Below, piece after piece: positions 1 to 6,452 of a DNA stretch of 7,785 nucleotides (position 1 is its first letter; every line of letters starts with the position of its first letter). The notes under the pieces were generated by a model. The model did no database searches. It was not told where the DNA came from and was given only the letters and a program-made list of their open reading frames with translations. Position numbers and translations under genes: made by a program. This DNA is from an uncultured Lachnospira sp. (GTDB lineage Bacteria; Bacillota; Clostridia; Lachnospirales; Lachnospiraceae), in assembly GCA_934358235.1 (NCBI GenBank), contig CAKRKK010000113.1, positions 1 to 7,785 of the forward strand, in the 5' to 3' direction.

Positions 1-212
1 TCTGTTGACGCTCCGACTATCTGGAACACAATAGTAATTGTTCCAGCCTCTCTGTCATAATCACAGATTGTAAGCGGGATTCTTTCCCCTTTTTCATCCA
101 TTTTAACAATAATGAACTGGCCAGGTTCACAGTGTTTAGCAACTCTTGGTGCTTCAACATCCATAAGAAAAATCTTTTCTGCTAATTTTTCAGCCTTAAG
201 AATCTTGTACAT
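1..212 (-). CDS. nfnA: Ferredoxin:NADP+ reductase-type FAD/NAD-binding subunit (NfnA-like), N-terminal part
   Basis: Only the first 70 codons are present; the gene runs off the left edge. It starts at ATG 212-210, with an AAAGGGG ribosome binding site at 226-220, 7 nt upstream. The protein begins MYKILKAEKL and contains PGQF (residues 30-33) and RIPLT (44-48). The RxPLT motif is the usual FAD-contacting signature of the sulfide/dihydroorotate dehydrogenase-like FAD/NAD-binding family, the small subunit of NfnAB and of related glutamate synthase-like reductases. In that family the subunit carries FAD and an iron-sulfur cluster and exchanges electrons between ferredoxin and NAD(P)H in the cytoplasm. 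The alternative PyrK (dihydroorotate dehydrogenase electron-transfer subunit) is less likely, because PyrK usually has RRPIS at this point. The partner subunit would be expected beyond the left edge but cannot be seen. The family call is fairly sure; the exact symbol is not. Confidence 0.78.
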   Translation of the reverse strand, partial: MYKILKAEKLAEKIFLMDVEAPRVAKHCEPGQFIIVKMDEKGERIPLTICDYDREAGTITIVFQIVGAST

Positions 213-235
213 TATAATACCCCTTTCAGTGTTAT

Positions 236-265
236 ATTATATCTGAAGTGCTAATCACACATCAA
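236..265 (-). promoter_or_regulatory. Sigma-A-type promoter for the reductase subunit gene
   Basis: Read on the minus strand, TTGATG (265-260) and a perfect TATAAT (241-236) are separated by 18 bp. Transcription would start near 229, giving a leader of about 17 nt that just includes the AAAGGGG ribosome binding site. The promoter sits inside the 77-bp gap after the stop codon of the upstream same-strand gene. No terminator hairpin is visible in that gap, so read-through from upstream is also possible. Confidence 0.6.
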
Positions 266-288
266 AACATTATTATTCATACTATTAA

Positions 289-1944
289 CTAGTACTCTGT
301 AGAACTATATGTGCCATTTGAATTAGTTATTTTATAGCAGGCACCATTCTTTATACCTATACCATAGTATCCCTTTGTAGTTGTAGCTGTATTATCAGTA
401 ACATCTAATCTGACTATATACATTTCAACTGAATCAACTGTTGATTTAGGCTGGTATACATATGTCACAGCCTTGCCATCAGTTGTAGTGTTACCATCAG
501 CCTTCACAACACCATCAGATACCAGCCTGTTTTTTAATATATCAAGGCATTCATTATATGAGAAGGACTTTGCCTTACTAACAACATAATTACGCTTGAC
601 AACTGTACTTGACTGATTATGCGTATCTATTATAACTACAGATATTACATTGTTTCCTGTTGGAATGTCAAAGGGCTCTATATACTCGTCTGAAGCTGAC
701 GTTGGTACAGAACCATCAATAGTATAATATGCTTTGCTTCCCTCCGGAATATTATCAACCGTAACCTTCTGTCCTTCCGAATAAGCTCCTGACTCAGGTG
801 TTACTGTTGGTGCTGCGGGTTTCTTATAATCAACCACATACTGCAGCTCAACCACTTCACTATACACACCTATTGAATTAACCGCAACCGCTTTGATATT
901 CGTTGTACCCTTCTTTATCTCTATTGCAGTTCCTGTATATTGGGTACTTTTGTTAGTAGGCTCTGACTTATCTAATGTATAATATACTGTTACTGATGAA
1001 GCTGTGCCAAACTGCAGTTTCTGCTCATCATCATATGTTCCAGCCTCTACAGAAGGCTTTGGCGCATCAACAATATAATCCGACAGATACTTATATCCCT
1101 CTTTATTCTTATAGCTCTTTATAAGTGCTGAAAGCGATGCTCCATCCTTCTTTTTCTCGTACAATCCAGCAAGTGCCTTTATAGCGTTCTGGTTATTCTC
1201 GTCAAAGGATAGAATATCCTTAAGTGTATCTATCTGCATATCTGTATCATTCTTCTCTTTATAGCATTCATAGATTGTGTACTTAAGCTCAGCATTATTC
1301 TTTCCCTCATTAAGCTTTGAAGCCTTTGTAAGGCACTTTAATGCCGCATCATAATCATTATCCTTATAGCTTTCCATTCCCTTTTCATAGTTATACGCAT
1401 ATGATTCCTTCTGTTTATTATGAATAATAATACCGGATGCAATTCCAATAATTAAAACAGCAGCCACAATCACGCCTGCAATTATTATTATATTCTTCTT
1501 TTTTGATGCTGGTCTTTCCTTGTTACTTCCAGTAATTTTACTCTTTTCTTCACTTTGAGCATTATCACTTTTATTATTTCCAGCTTCCTTATTTACTTCT
1601 TTATTATTTACTTCTTTATTTGTCTCTTTATTGGCAGCTTTATTATCTTCATTTTTTATATCTTTATCAGCTTCCAGCCTGCCATCTATATTAGCCCTTA
1701 CTTCATCCGCATTATATATTCCTGTTTTTTGTATACTCTCTTTTTTTGCTAACATATCTGGTGTAACCATAGGTATAACCTTGGTCTTACCCATATCAGC
1801 ATTATCCTGTGCTGGCTTATCATCAGCAGACGCATCCTTCTGATTATCAACAAATGCTTTAGCAACACTAGTTTCCTCTTCGACAAGCTTCTCCAAAGAC
1901 TTAACCAGCTCATCATCTAATCCTTCTTTATCATCAATACCCAT
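289..1944 (-). CDS. Bitopic membrane protein with TPR-like region and two chitobiase/beta-hexosaminidase C-terminal-type domains
   Basis: 551 residues from ATG 1944-1942. This start is preferred over an in-frame ATG at 2007 because an AAGGATGG ribosome binding site lies at 1961-1954, and the best promoter (1979-2007) places the transcription start downstream of the longer reading's ATG. Residues 1-149 are acidic and polar, with an Asn/Lys/Glu repeat at 101-125. KKK at 148-150 precedes one hydrophobic segment (about 151-174); the positive-inside rule puts the N-terminus in the cytoplasm and the rest outside. Residues about 183-285 are helical and TPR-like (YNYEKGMESYKDNDYDAALK). Residues about 297-371 and 378-455 match the CHB_HEX_C pattern (YYTLDKSEPT and YYTIDGSVPT, each followed by a Y-x-P/T-type turn), a small beta-sandwich often found in surface proteins. 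Residues 459-551 form a separate domain I do not recognise. There is no signal peptidase site or LPXTG motif. A structural or ligand-binding envelope role is plausible but inferred; no catalytic motif is seen. Confidence 0.85.
   Translation of the reverse strand: MGIDDKEGLDDELVKSLEKLVEEETSVAKAFVDNQKDASADDKPAQDNADMGKTKVIPMVTPDMLAKKESIQKTGIYNADEVRANIDGRLEADKDIKNEDNKAANKETNKEVNNKEVNKEAGNNKSDNAQSEEKSKITGSNKERPASKKKNIIIIAGVIVAAVLIIGIASGIIIHNKQKESYAYNYEKGMESYKDNDYDAALKCLTKASKLNEGKNNAELKYTIYECYKEKNDTDMQIDTLKDILSFDENNQNAIKALAGLYEKKKDGASLSALIKSYKNKEGYKYLSDYIVDAPKPSVEAGTYDDEQKLQFGTASSVTVYYTLDKSEPTNKSTQYTGTAIEIKKGTTNIKAVAVNSIGVYSEVVELQYVVDYKKPAAPTVTPESGAYSEGQKVTVDNIPEGSKAYYTIDGSVPTSASDEYIEPFDIPTGNNVISVVIIDTHNQSSTVVKRNYVVSKAKSFSYNECLDILKNRLVSDGVVKADGNTTTDGKAVTYVYQPKSTVDSVEMYIVRLDVTDNTATTTKGYYGIGIKNGACYKITNSNGTYSSTEY
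1570..1644 (-). repeat. Short in-frame tandem repeat encoding an Asn-Lys-Glu-rich linker
   Basis: Residues 101-125 of the membrane protein are built from NK(E/A)x units (NKAA, NKET, NKEV, NNKEV, NKEA). At DNA level a 17-bp stretch, TTATTTACTTCTTTATT on the plus strand, occurs exactly at 1589-1605 and 1604-1620, a 15-bp period, flanked by degenerate 12-bp units ending in TTTATT. Unit changes of 12 or 15 bp keep the frame, so the length of this cytosolic linker could vary between strains. Confidence 0.75.
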
Positions 1945-1978
1945 TATCAATTTCCATCCTTTATATTTTAACGTATAA

Positions 1979-2007
1979 ATTCTAACATATTGATATTCAA
2001 TAATCAA
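1979..2007 (-). promoter_or_regulatory. Promoter for the 551-residue membrane protein gene, with a palindromic spacer
   Basis: On the minus strand, TTGATT (2007-2002) and TAGAAT (1984-1979) are 17 bp apart, which places the start of transcription near 1972 and gives a leader of about 28 nt to the ATG at 1944. The spacer contains an inverted repeat, TATTGA and TCAATA around a 3-bp centre (1988-2002), which could be an operator. The promoter supports the shorter protein start. Confidence 0.5.
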
Positions 2008-2122
2008 TAAATTAACAATCCAAACTTTTATAATTTTACCCTTCGTATATTATTTCCTTTTATTTTATTGTTTTTATTATTCTTTCATAAAATATACATA
2101 CTTTGCACACAAATAATGAATA

Positions 2123-2140
2123 TACTATCAATAGATAGTA
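2123..2140. repeat. Inverted repeat TACTATC-AATA-GATAGTA
   Basis: Perfect 7-bp arms around a 4-bp centre. It has no GC-rich stem or T-tract, so it is not a terminator. It lies about 115 bp upstream of the -35 box of the membrane protein gene and about 35 bp before the plus-strand hairpin at 2176. It could be a protein-binding site, but in DNA this AT-rich it may also be chance. Confidence 0.3.
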
Positions 2141-2175
2141 AGTTAATTCTTTCTATCTCCCCCTCATATTAAAAT

Positions 2176-2225
2176 AGAGAAATAGCTGCTGACCAGTAAT
2201 GGAAGGCAGCTATTTCTTTTTATTT
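2176..2225 (+). terminator. Hairpin with plus-strand T-tract (orphan rho-independent terminator)
   Basis: AGAAATAGCTGC (2178-2189) pairs perfectly with GCAGCTATTTCT (2206-2217); the 16-nt loop can form a further CCA/TGG pairing around GTAA. On the plus strand the stem is followed by a long T-rich run from 2217 onward. On the minus strand the trailing sequence (CTATTTTAAT) is poorer in U, so it is best read as a plus-strand terminator, or as a bidirectional one backing up the terminator at 2247-2289. No plus-strand gene was found upstream of it. Confidence 0.6.
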
Positions 2226-2246
2226 CTTTTTTCTTTTCCTGACTAA

Positions 2247-2289
2247 AAATATAGCGGACAAAAGCTCTATACTTTTGTCCGCTATATTT
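2247..2289 (-). terminator. Rho-independent terminator of the Ig-repeat protein gene
   Basis: A perfect 18-bp stem (2247-2264 with 2272-2289; core GCGGACAAAAG / CTTTTGTCCGC) encloses a 7-nt loop. It starts 26 bp after the stop codon at 2316-2318. On the minus strand the stem ends in CTATATTTTTA, giving the expected U-run. The arms are nearly symmetrical in A/T content, so some activity in the other direction is possible. Confidence 0.85.
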
Positions 2290-2315
2290 AGTACCTCATT
2301 TAAACTTATAATTGA

Positions 2316-5300
2316 TTATCTTATATTAGTAACTGTAACAACGCAGCTTAATGTTTTATTATTAACTGTTGCTGTTACTGTTGCAGTTCCTGCCTTTCTA
2401 CCAATTACCTCTCCTGATGAGGAAACAGTACATACTCTAGGATTACTGCTTCGCCACGTTATTTTGTTCTCAGCACCTATAACATCCAGCGTATATCTGT
2501 CATATTGTTCAAGTCTTATATTAGACCTGCTCATTGCAAGAGAATGAATTGTACAAGACGCTTCAACGCTGCTATTCTTACTTATTACAAATACATCTGC
2601 AGGACCAGGACCAACCGTAGTAATCACACCATCCTGATCTACCTGTACTATACCTGTATCAGTTGAATACCACTCGTATGAATCTGTATTAGTTACCGGT
2701 CTGACAATTACAGATAACTGTCTGGCTCTACCTGCAAGCATATATATTTCCTTAGAATTAATTCTAAGTGATGAAATATTAACAACTGGAGTTACATATA
2801 CCCAACAGGTTCCTGTAATATTGTTACCATCCTTCGAGGTTGCTGTAACCTTACACTTACCTGTGCTAAGTGCGAATATTTCTCCTGATTCATCTACTGT
2901 AGCTATCGCTTCGTTAGATGATGTCCATGTAACATCCTTAACAGTTGCATCCTCAGGTGTGATTATAGCTGAAACCTTAGCAGAATCTCCTACAAGAAGT
3001 CTTACTGTATCTGGTTCAATATCTATTCTTGTTACAGGATCAACTACCTTTACAATGCAGGATGCACTTACACCACTACCATCCGCAGCAGTTGCTGTAA
3101 TTACTGCATTTCCAACTGACTCTGCACTTATATTACCCTGCTGGTCAACATAACATATATCGTTATTAGAAGATGACCACACAATATTCTTATTCGTTGC
3201 TGTATCTGTTCCAACCTTAGCAATCAGAGTTCCTGTTGCACCAACATTCATAAACTTATCAGTTTCACTAAGCTCAATGCTGGATACATATTCTTTAACA
3301 TCTATTGTACAAGCTGCTGTAAGCTTATTAACCTCTGTTGTAACCTCTATAACACAAGAGCCACCCTTTATTGCTGTAACAACTCCGTTCTCATCAACAG
3401 TTGCTACTGAAGGATCACTAGACATATAAGTTACATTCTTATTCTCTGCATCATATGGTTCAATAACAGGAATAATTGCATACTTGGCGCCTACCCATAA
3501 CTGCTGATAATCAGAGTTTAACTTAATTCCTGTTACAGGCTGTGTTACTGTAACAACGCAGTACGCTGTAAGTCCTGTATCTACATTAGTTGCTATGATA
3601 GATGTAGTACCAGCTCCAACTGCCGTAACCTTACCATCACTTTCAACAGTACATACCTTTTCATCCCTGCTCTCCCAGCTTATTATCTTGTTATCTGCAT
3701 TCTCTGGAAGACAGGTTGCATTAAGCCAGAATACCTGTCCCTGTCTTACTGTTATATCCGTTGTATTAAGAATAACCTGTGTAACCGGCTGCTTAACATA
3801 TATATTACACATCGCAGTATAGTTGCCATCAAGCGACTTACAAAGGATTGTACAGCTTCCTGTTCCAACTGCCTCTACAAGTCCATTAGAATCAACTATA
3901 CATACATTAGTATTAGATGATTCCCATACTACTGTTCTGTTAGTAGCTGTTACCGGCAGTACCTCTGCTGTTATTCTAAGCCTGCCGCCTATTGACATAA
4001 TCTCATCTGTATAATCTAACTTAATAGTTTCTACAGGTATACTTATAATGAAATTACAGGTTGCGATATATGCTCCATCTGTTGTCTTACATACTATTGT
4101 GCAATAGCCAGGTTTAACATACTTAACAAGACCATTCTCATCAACCGTCGCTACTGAAGGATCTGAGGAAGTCCAGGTTACATTTCTGTTGACACCTTCT
4201 CCTTCTGGAAGTATAGATGCAACCAACTGGAACTGTCCTATCGCCATAGATGATTCAACTGTTGTTTCATTAAGCTTAAGACCTGTTACAGGTTCTCTTA
4301 CATATACATCGCATGTAGCAACCTTTAAGCCATCTTCAGTTATAACTGTAATAGTTGTTGAACCACCTGCAACACCTGTTATAGTAGCTGTATAGCTGTC
4401 ACCCTCAACAGTCGCAACTGCTGTGTTAGAAGATGACCATAATACCTTATTATTAGTAGGTGCTGATGGGTTAAATATAAGCTGTACAGTTTCTGTAGCT
4501 CCCCTGTCTATCTGTACCGATGAAGGATTAATGCTTATATCCCCTACCGGAGTTGTAACATATACTACACAGGTAGCCTTCTTTATAACACCATTAACAT
4601 TCTGTGAAACCTTTATCTGTGCAATACCAGGTGCAACACCTTTTATTGTAAAGCTCTTACCATCTTCTGACTGCTTAACATCTATAAGAGTTTCAGAAGG
4701 TACAACACCTGCTGCATCCGGCTGGTTTTCAACTGTAAATGTAATATCGTCCTTGTTTGGTGAATTCGTAACAAGTGCCTGAAGCACCTGTGTATCTCCT
4801 ATATTAACGCTCATTGAAGTAAGGCTTAAGCCAAAGCCATCAATAACTGTGAGCTCATAGGCGAGCTGGCTGTTCTGCTTATATTTTGTTGAAAGCTCAT
4901 CTTCAACTCTTGTTGCATATATAGTCGCCTTACCTGCTCCCCTTGCTGTCACAAGACCTGTTGTAGCATCAACCTGTACAACGCTGTTATCTGAGGTTGA
5001 CCAGGTTATCTCAGTTGGCTTAGCCGAGGTCTTAAGCTGTATAGAATCGCCTACATTCATGTTACTTATATCATTACCAAGCTTCTTAAATGGAACAACT
5101 ACATTAACCTCATCCTTTGTTGCCCAGCCAAGATTACCTTCCACATCAATGCTTGCAACTCCCGCAGTTGCCTTTGCGACACCGGCATATACTCCCTTAA
5201 CATTACCATTCTTATTATATGTAAATATGTTCTTATCCCCAGTAAGATATGTAACACCTGCAGTAGCCGGGTGTACAATGTTGCTAGGAATCTCTTCTTC

Positions 5301-6206
5301 TGTGAAATCCACAAAATCTTCCTTTGATAAGACGATATATCTTGTACCATCTGACAGCTTCTGGATAGAATGCCCCTCTGTGTTAGCCTGTCCATCAACA
5401 TACTTAACCTGTGAGGTTATCGGATATATACGTGTTAATGATGATATTCCATCGCCATCTGCTGTTCTTACCTTAAGATTAGTACGTCCACCACCAACAA
5501 TCTTTAACTGAACCCTAGATGCATCTGATGATACCTTTTCAACTATGCCATCCTTAATAAGACTTCCTGTCTTATCATTATCTGTTTCCACGAATATTTT
5601 ATTGCTCTCACTTGCATTAGAGGTTATTTCGATAATATCTCCAACCTGATAGCACAGCCTCTGTTCTTCATTAAGCTCCACACCGTTACGAAATGCCTTA
5701 AAAGAGCTTACCTTCAACGGAACAATAATATCGACTGAACCGCTTCCTAACGCCTCTTCATATGTTATGCTTCCATCCGGTCCATATACCTTAGTATAGT
5801 AGGTAGCCTTAACGCTTGCCTTTCCTGCTTTGTTCGCATATACTGTAGGTCCTGTAACACCTTCAACAGTATCTGCATACTTAGTACCTGCGACATTACT
5901 AACCTTATACTTAAGTATATTGGAATCAGATACCGTCCACTTAAGATTCTTCTCATTAGGCTTATAATTATCAGGCGAATCCTGTCCTACTATGTTATTC
6001 TCATCCCTGCCCGACATAATAGCTGTAATACCACTTGATGTCTTACCTTCTTCTACAATAGTTGTTGTGCTTGTAACTGATACCGTCACACTTGAATCAG
6101 CATTAGCAAAAACCATATATCCGCTAAATGCGCCTAAAACAACAAGTACCGATAAAAGTATCTTCCATTGTATTCTCAGCTTTCTGAAATTCTTAATATT
6201 GCTCAT
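2316..6206 (-). CDS. Large exported protein with tandem bacterial Ig-like (BIG2) repeats
   Basis: 1296 residues from ATG 6206-6204, with ATGAGG (6219-6214) 7 nt upstream as ribosome binding site. The N-terminus is a typical signal peptide: basic residues up to K15, hydrophobic core about 16-33, and an AxA-type cleavage site FANA|DS near residue 36. Residues about 37-370 form a divergent, probably beta-rich region. From about 373 to the end there are about 11 BIG2-type repeats of 70-100 residues, with starts near 373, 455, 554, 640, 725, 808, 891, 974, 1058, 1141 and 1225. Typical units carry V-W-SS-(N/D) - VATVD-NG - V-A - G - I-(A/C)-T - DG - A-C-V-V. Proteins of this kind act on the cell surface or are secreted and are often adhesive; the ligand here is unknown. 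No LPXTG, SLH, choline-binding or C-terminal membrane segment is present: the chain ends directly after the last Ig strand (TVTNIR). The gene has its own promoter and terminator and is divergent from the glycosyltransferase gene. Confidence 0.92.
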   Translation of the reverse strand: MSNIKNFRKLRIQWKILLSVLVVLGAFSGYMVFANADSSVTVSVTSTTTIVEEGKTSSGITAIMSGRDENNIVGQDSPDNYKPNEKNLKWTVSDSNILKYKVSNVAGTKYADTVEGVTGPTVYANKAGKASVKATYYTKVYGPDGSITYEEALGSGSVDIIVPLKVSSFKAFRNGVELNEEQRLCYQVGDIIEITSNASESNKIFVETDNDKTGSLIKDGIVEKVSSDASRVQLKIVGGGRTNLKVRTADGDGISSLTRIYPITSQVKYVDGQANTEGHSIQKLSDGTRYIVLSKEDFVDFTEEEIPSNIVHPATAGVTYLTGDKNIFTYNKNGNVKGVYAGVAKATAGVASIDVEGNLGWATKDEVNVVVPFKKLGNDISNMNVGDSIQLKTSAKPTEITWSTSDNSVVQVDATTGLVTARGAGKATIYATRVEDELSTKYKQNSQLAYELTVIDGFGLSLTSMSVNIGDTQVLQALVTNSPNKDDITFTVENQPDAAGVVPSETLIDVKQSEDGKSFTIKGVAPGIAQIKVSQNVNGVIKKATCVVYVTTPVGDISINPSSVQIDRGATETVQLIFNPSAPTNNKVLWSSSNTAVATVEGDSYTATITGVAGGSTTITVITEDGLKVATCDVYVREPVTGLKLNETTVESSMAIGQFQLVASILPEGEGVNRNVTWTSSDPSVATVDENGLVKYVKPGYCTIVCKTTDGAYIATCNFIISIPVETIKLDYTDEIMSIGGRLRITAEVLPVTATNRTVVWESSNTNVCIVDSNGLVEAVGTGSCTILCKSLDGNYTAMCNIYVKQPVTQVILNTTDITVRQGQVFWLNATCLPENADNKIISWESRDEKVCTVESDGKVTAVGAGTTSIIATNVDTGLTAYCVVTVTQPVTGIKLNSDYQQLWVGAKYAIIPVIEPYDAENKNVTYMSSDPSVATVDENGVVTAIKGGSCVIEVTTEVNKLTAACTIDVKEYVSSIELSETDKFMNVGATGTLIAKVGTDTATNKNIVWSSSNNDICYVDQQGNISAESVGNAVITATAADGSGVSASCIVKVVDPVTRIDIEPDTVRLLVGDSAKVSAIITPEDATVKDVTWTSSNEAIATVDESGEIFALSTGKCKVTATSKDGNNITGTCWVYVTPVVNISSLRINSKEIYMLAGRARQLSVIVRPVTNTDSYEWYSTDTGIVQVDQDGVITTVGPGPADVFVISKNSSVEASCTIHSLAMSRSNIRLEQYDRYTLDVIGAENKITWRSSNPRVCTVSSSGEVIGRKAGTATVTATVNNKTLSCVVTVTNIR
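2319..5090 (-). repeat. Tandem array of BIG2-encoding units, period about 250 bp
   Basis: Residues 373-1296 of the exported protein are repeated Ig-like units; the central ones are spaced 83-86 residues apart (249-258 bp). Most are diverged at DNA level, but the units starting at residues 640 and 891 share an identical 13-residue stretch (SSDPSVATVDENG), and the matching DNA near 4139-4167 and 3392-3420 is almost identical, which points to duplication of one three-unit block. This is a coding repeat, not a CRISPR array or satellite. Confidence 0.8.
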
Positions 6207-6257
6207 ATATATGCCTCATTTCGTTCGTATATATTAAAATACATTATATTTGTTTAT

Positions 6258-6286
6258 ATTCTACAATATTTTTCCAATATTTTCAA
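6258..6286 (-). promoter_or_regulatory. Promoter of the Ig-repeat protein gene
   Basis: On the minus strand, TTGAAA (6286-6281) and TAGAAT (6263-6258) are 17 bp apart. Transcription would start near 6251, leaving a leader of about 45 nt. Upstream of the -35 box the minus strand is rich in A-tracts (6340-6370), resembling an UP element. On the plus strand CAATAT occurs three times (6264, 6275, 6284) across the spacer and -35 box, a possible regulator site or AT-rich chance. Confidence 0.6.
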
Positions 6287-6377
6287 TATAAATACTTCTT
6301 TTTAATCGGCATTTTTTCATTATCCTTTAACACCTGATAACTTTTTCTTTATTTTTTTTATTTTTCTTTTATAATTA

Positions 6378-6386
6378 TGATATAAA
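6378..6386 (+). promoter_or_regulatory. Candidate extended -10 promoter of the glycosyltransferase gene
   Basis: TGATATAAA at 6378-6386 fits an extended -10 element (TGnTATAAT with one mismatch); no good -35 box lies 17 bp upstream. Two perfect TATAAT boxes (6370-6375 and 6400-6405) also lack convincing -35 partners, so the exact start is uncertain. The leader contains a small hairpin, TATCTG-GCAG-CAGATA (6406-6421), before the ribosome binding site. TTATAATTAT is repeated exactly at 6369-6378 and 6399-6408, 30 bp apart. Confidence 0.35.
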
Positions 6387-6452
6387 TGCGAACTGCAATT
6401 ATAATTATCTGGCAGCAGATAGTCATTACAATTACTAAAGGAGACTTCATAT

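Larger units (their letters stand above)
1945..2315. other. Non-coding gap with a promoter, two hairpins and a palindrome
   Basis: This 371-bp gap separates the two large minus-strand genes. From right to left it holds a terminator for the Ig-repeat gene (2247-2289), a second hairpin whose T-tract lies on the plus strand (2176-2225), an 18-bp palindromic element (2123-2140), a very AT-rich stretch (2020-2100) in which I see nothing, and the promoter and ribosome binding site of the 551-residue protein gene. No convincing coding sequence was found: the only short ORF near the hairpin (plus strand 2116-2172, 18 codons) has no ribosome binding site. Confidence 0.7.

Noticed and set aside
1555..1752. 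Plus-strand ORF encoding a very hydrophobic Phe/Ile-rich peptide
   Set aside because: It is the antisense reading of the Asn/Lys/Glu-rich linker; the hydrophobicity is an artefact of AAT/AAA codons read backwards, and there is no ribosome binding site.
1945..2007. 21-residue N-terminal extension of the membrane protein from the ATG at 2007
   Set aside because: It has no ribosome binding site, its codons overlap the likely -35/-10 boxes, and the ATG at 1944 has a ribosome binding site.
2116..2172. 18-codon plus-strand ORF just before the plus-strand terminator
   Set aside because: It would suit a leader peptide by position, but no ribosome binding site precedes the ATG, no regulated gene follows, and the composition is unremarkable.
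2319..5090. Regular repeats as a possible CRISPR array or satellite DNA
   Set aside because: The period of about 250 bp lies in one intact frame and corresponds to diverged Ig-like protein domains.
2821..5511. Several plus-strand ORFs of 60-150 codons opposite the Ig-repeat gene
   Set aside because: They are antisense shadows of the repeat codons (Val/Thr/Ser-rich), lack ribosome binding sites and show no recognisable domain.
6261..6330. Short minus-strand ORF of about 19 codons in the divergent region
   Set aside because: Its purine-rich stretch lies too close to the ATG, and it overlaps the promoter of the Ig-repeat gene.
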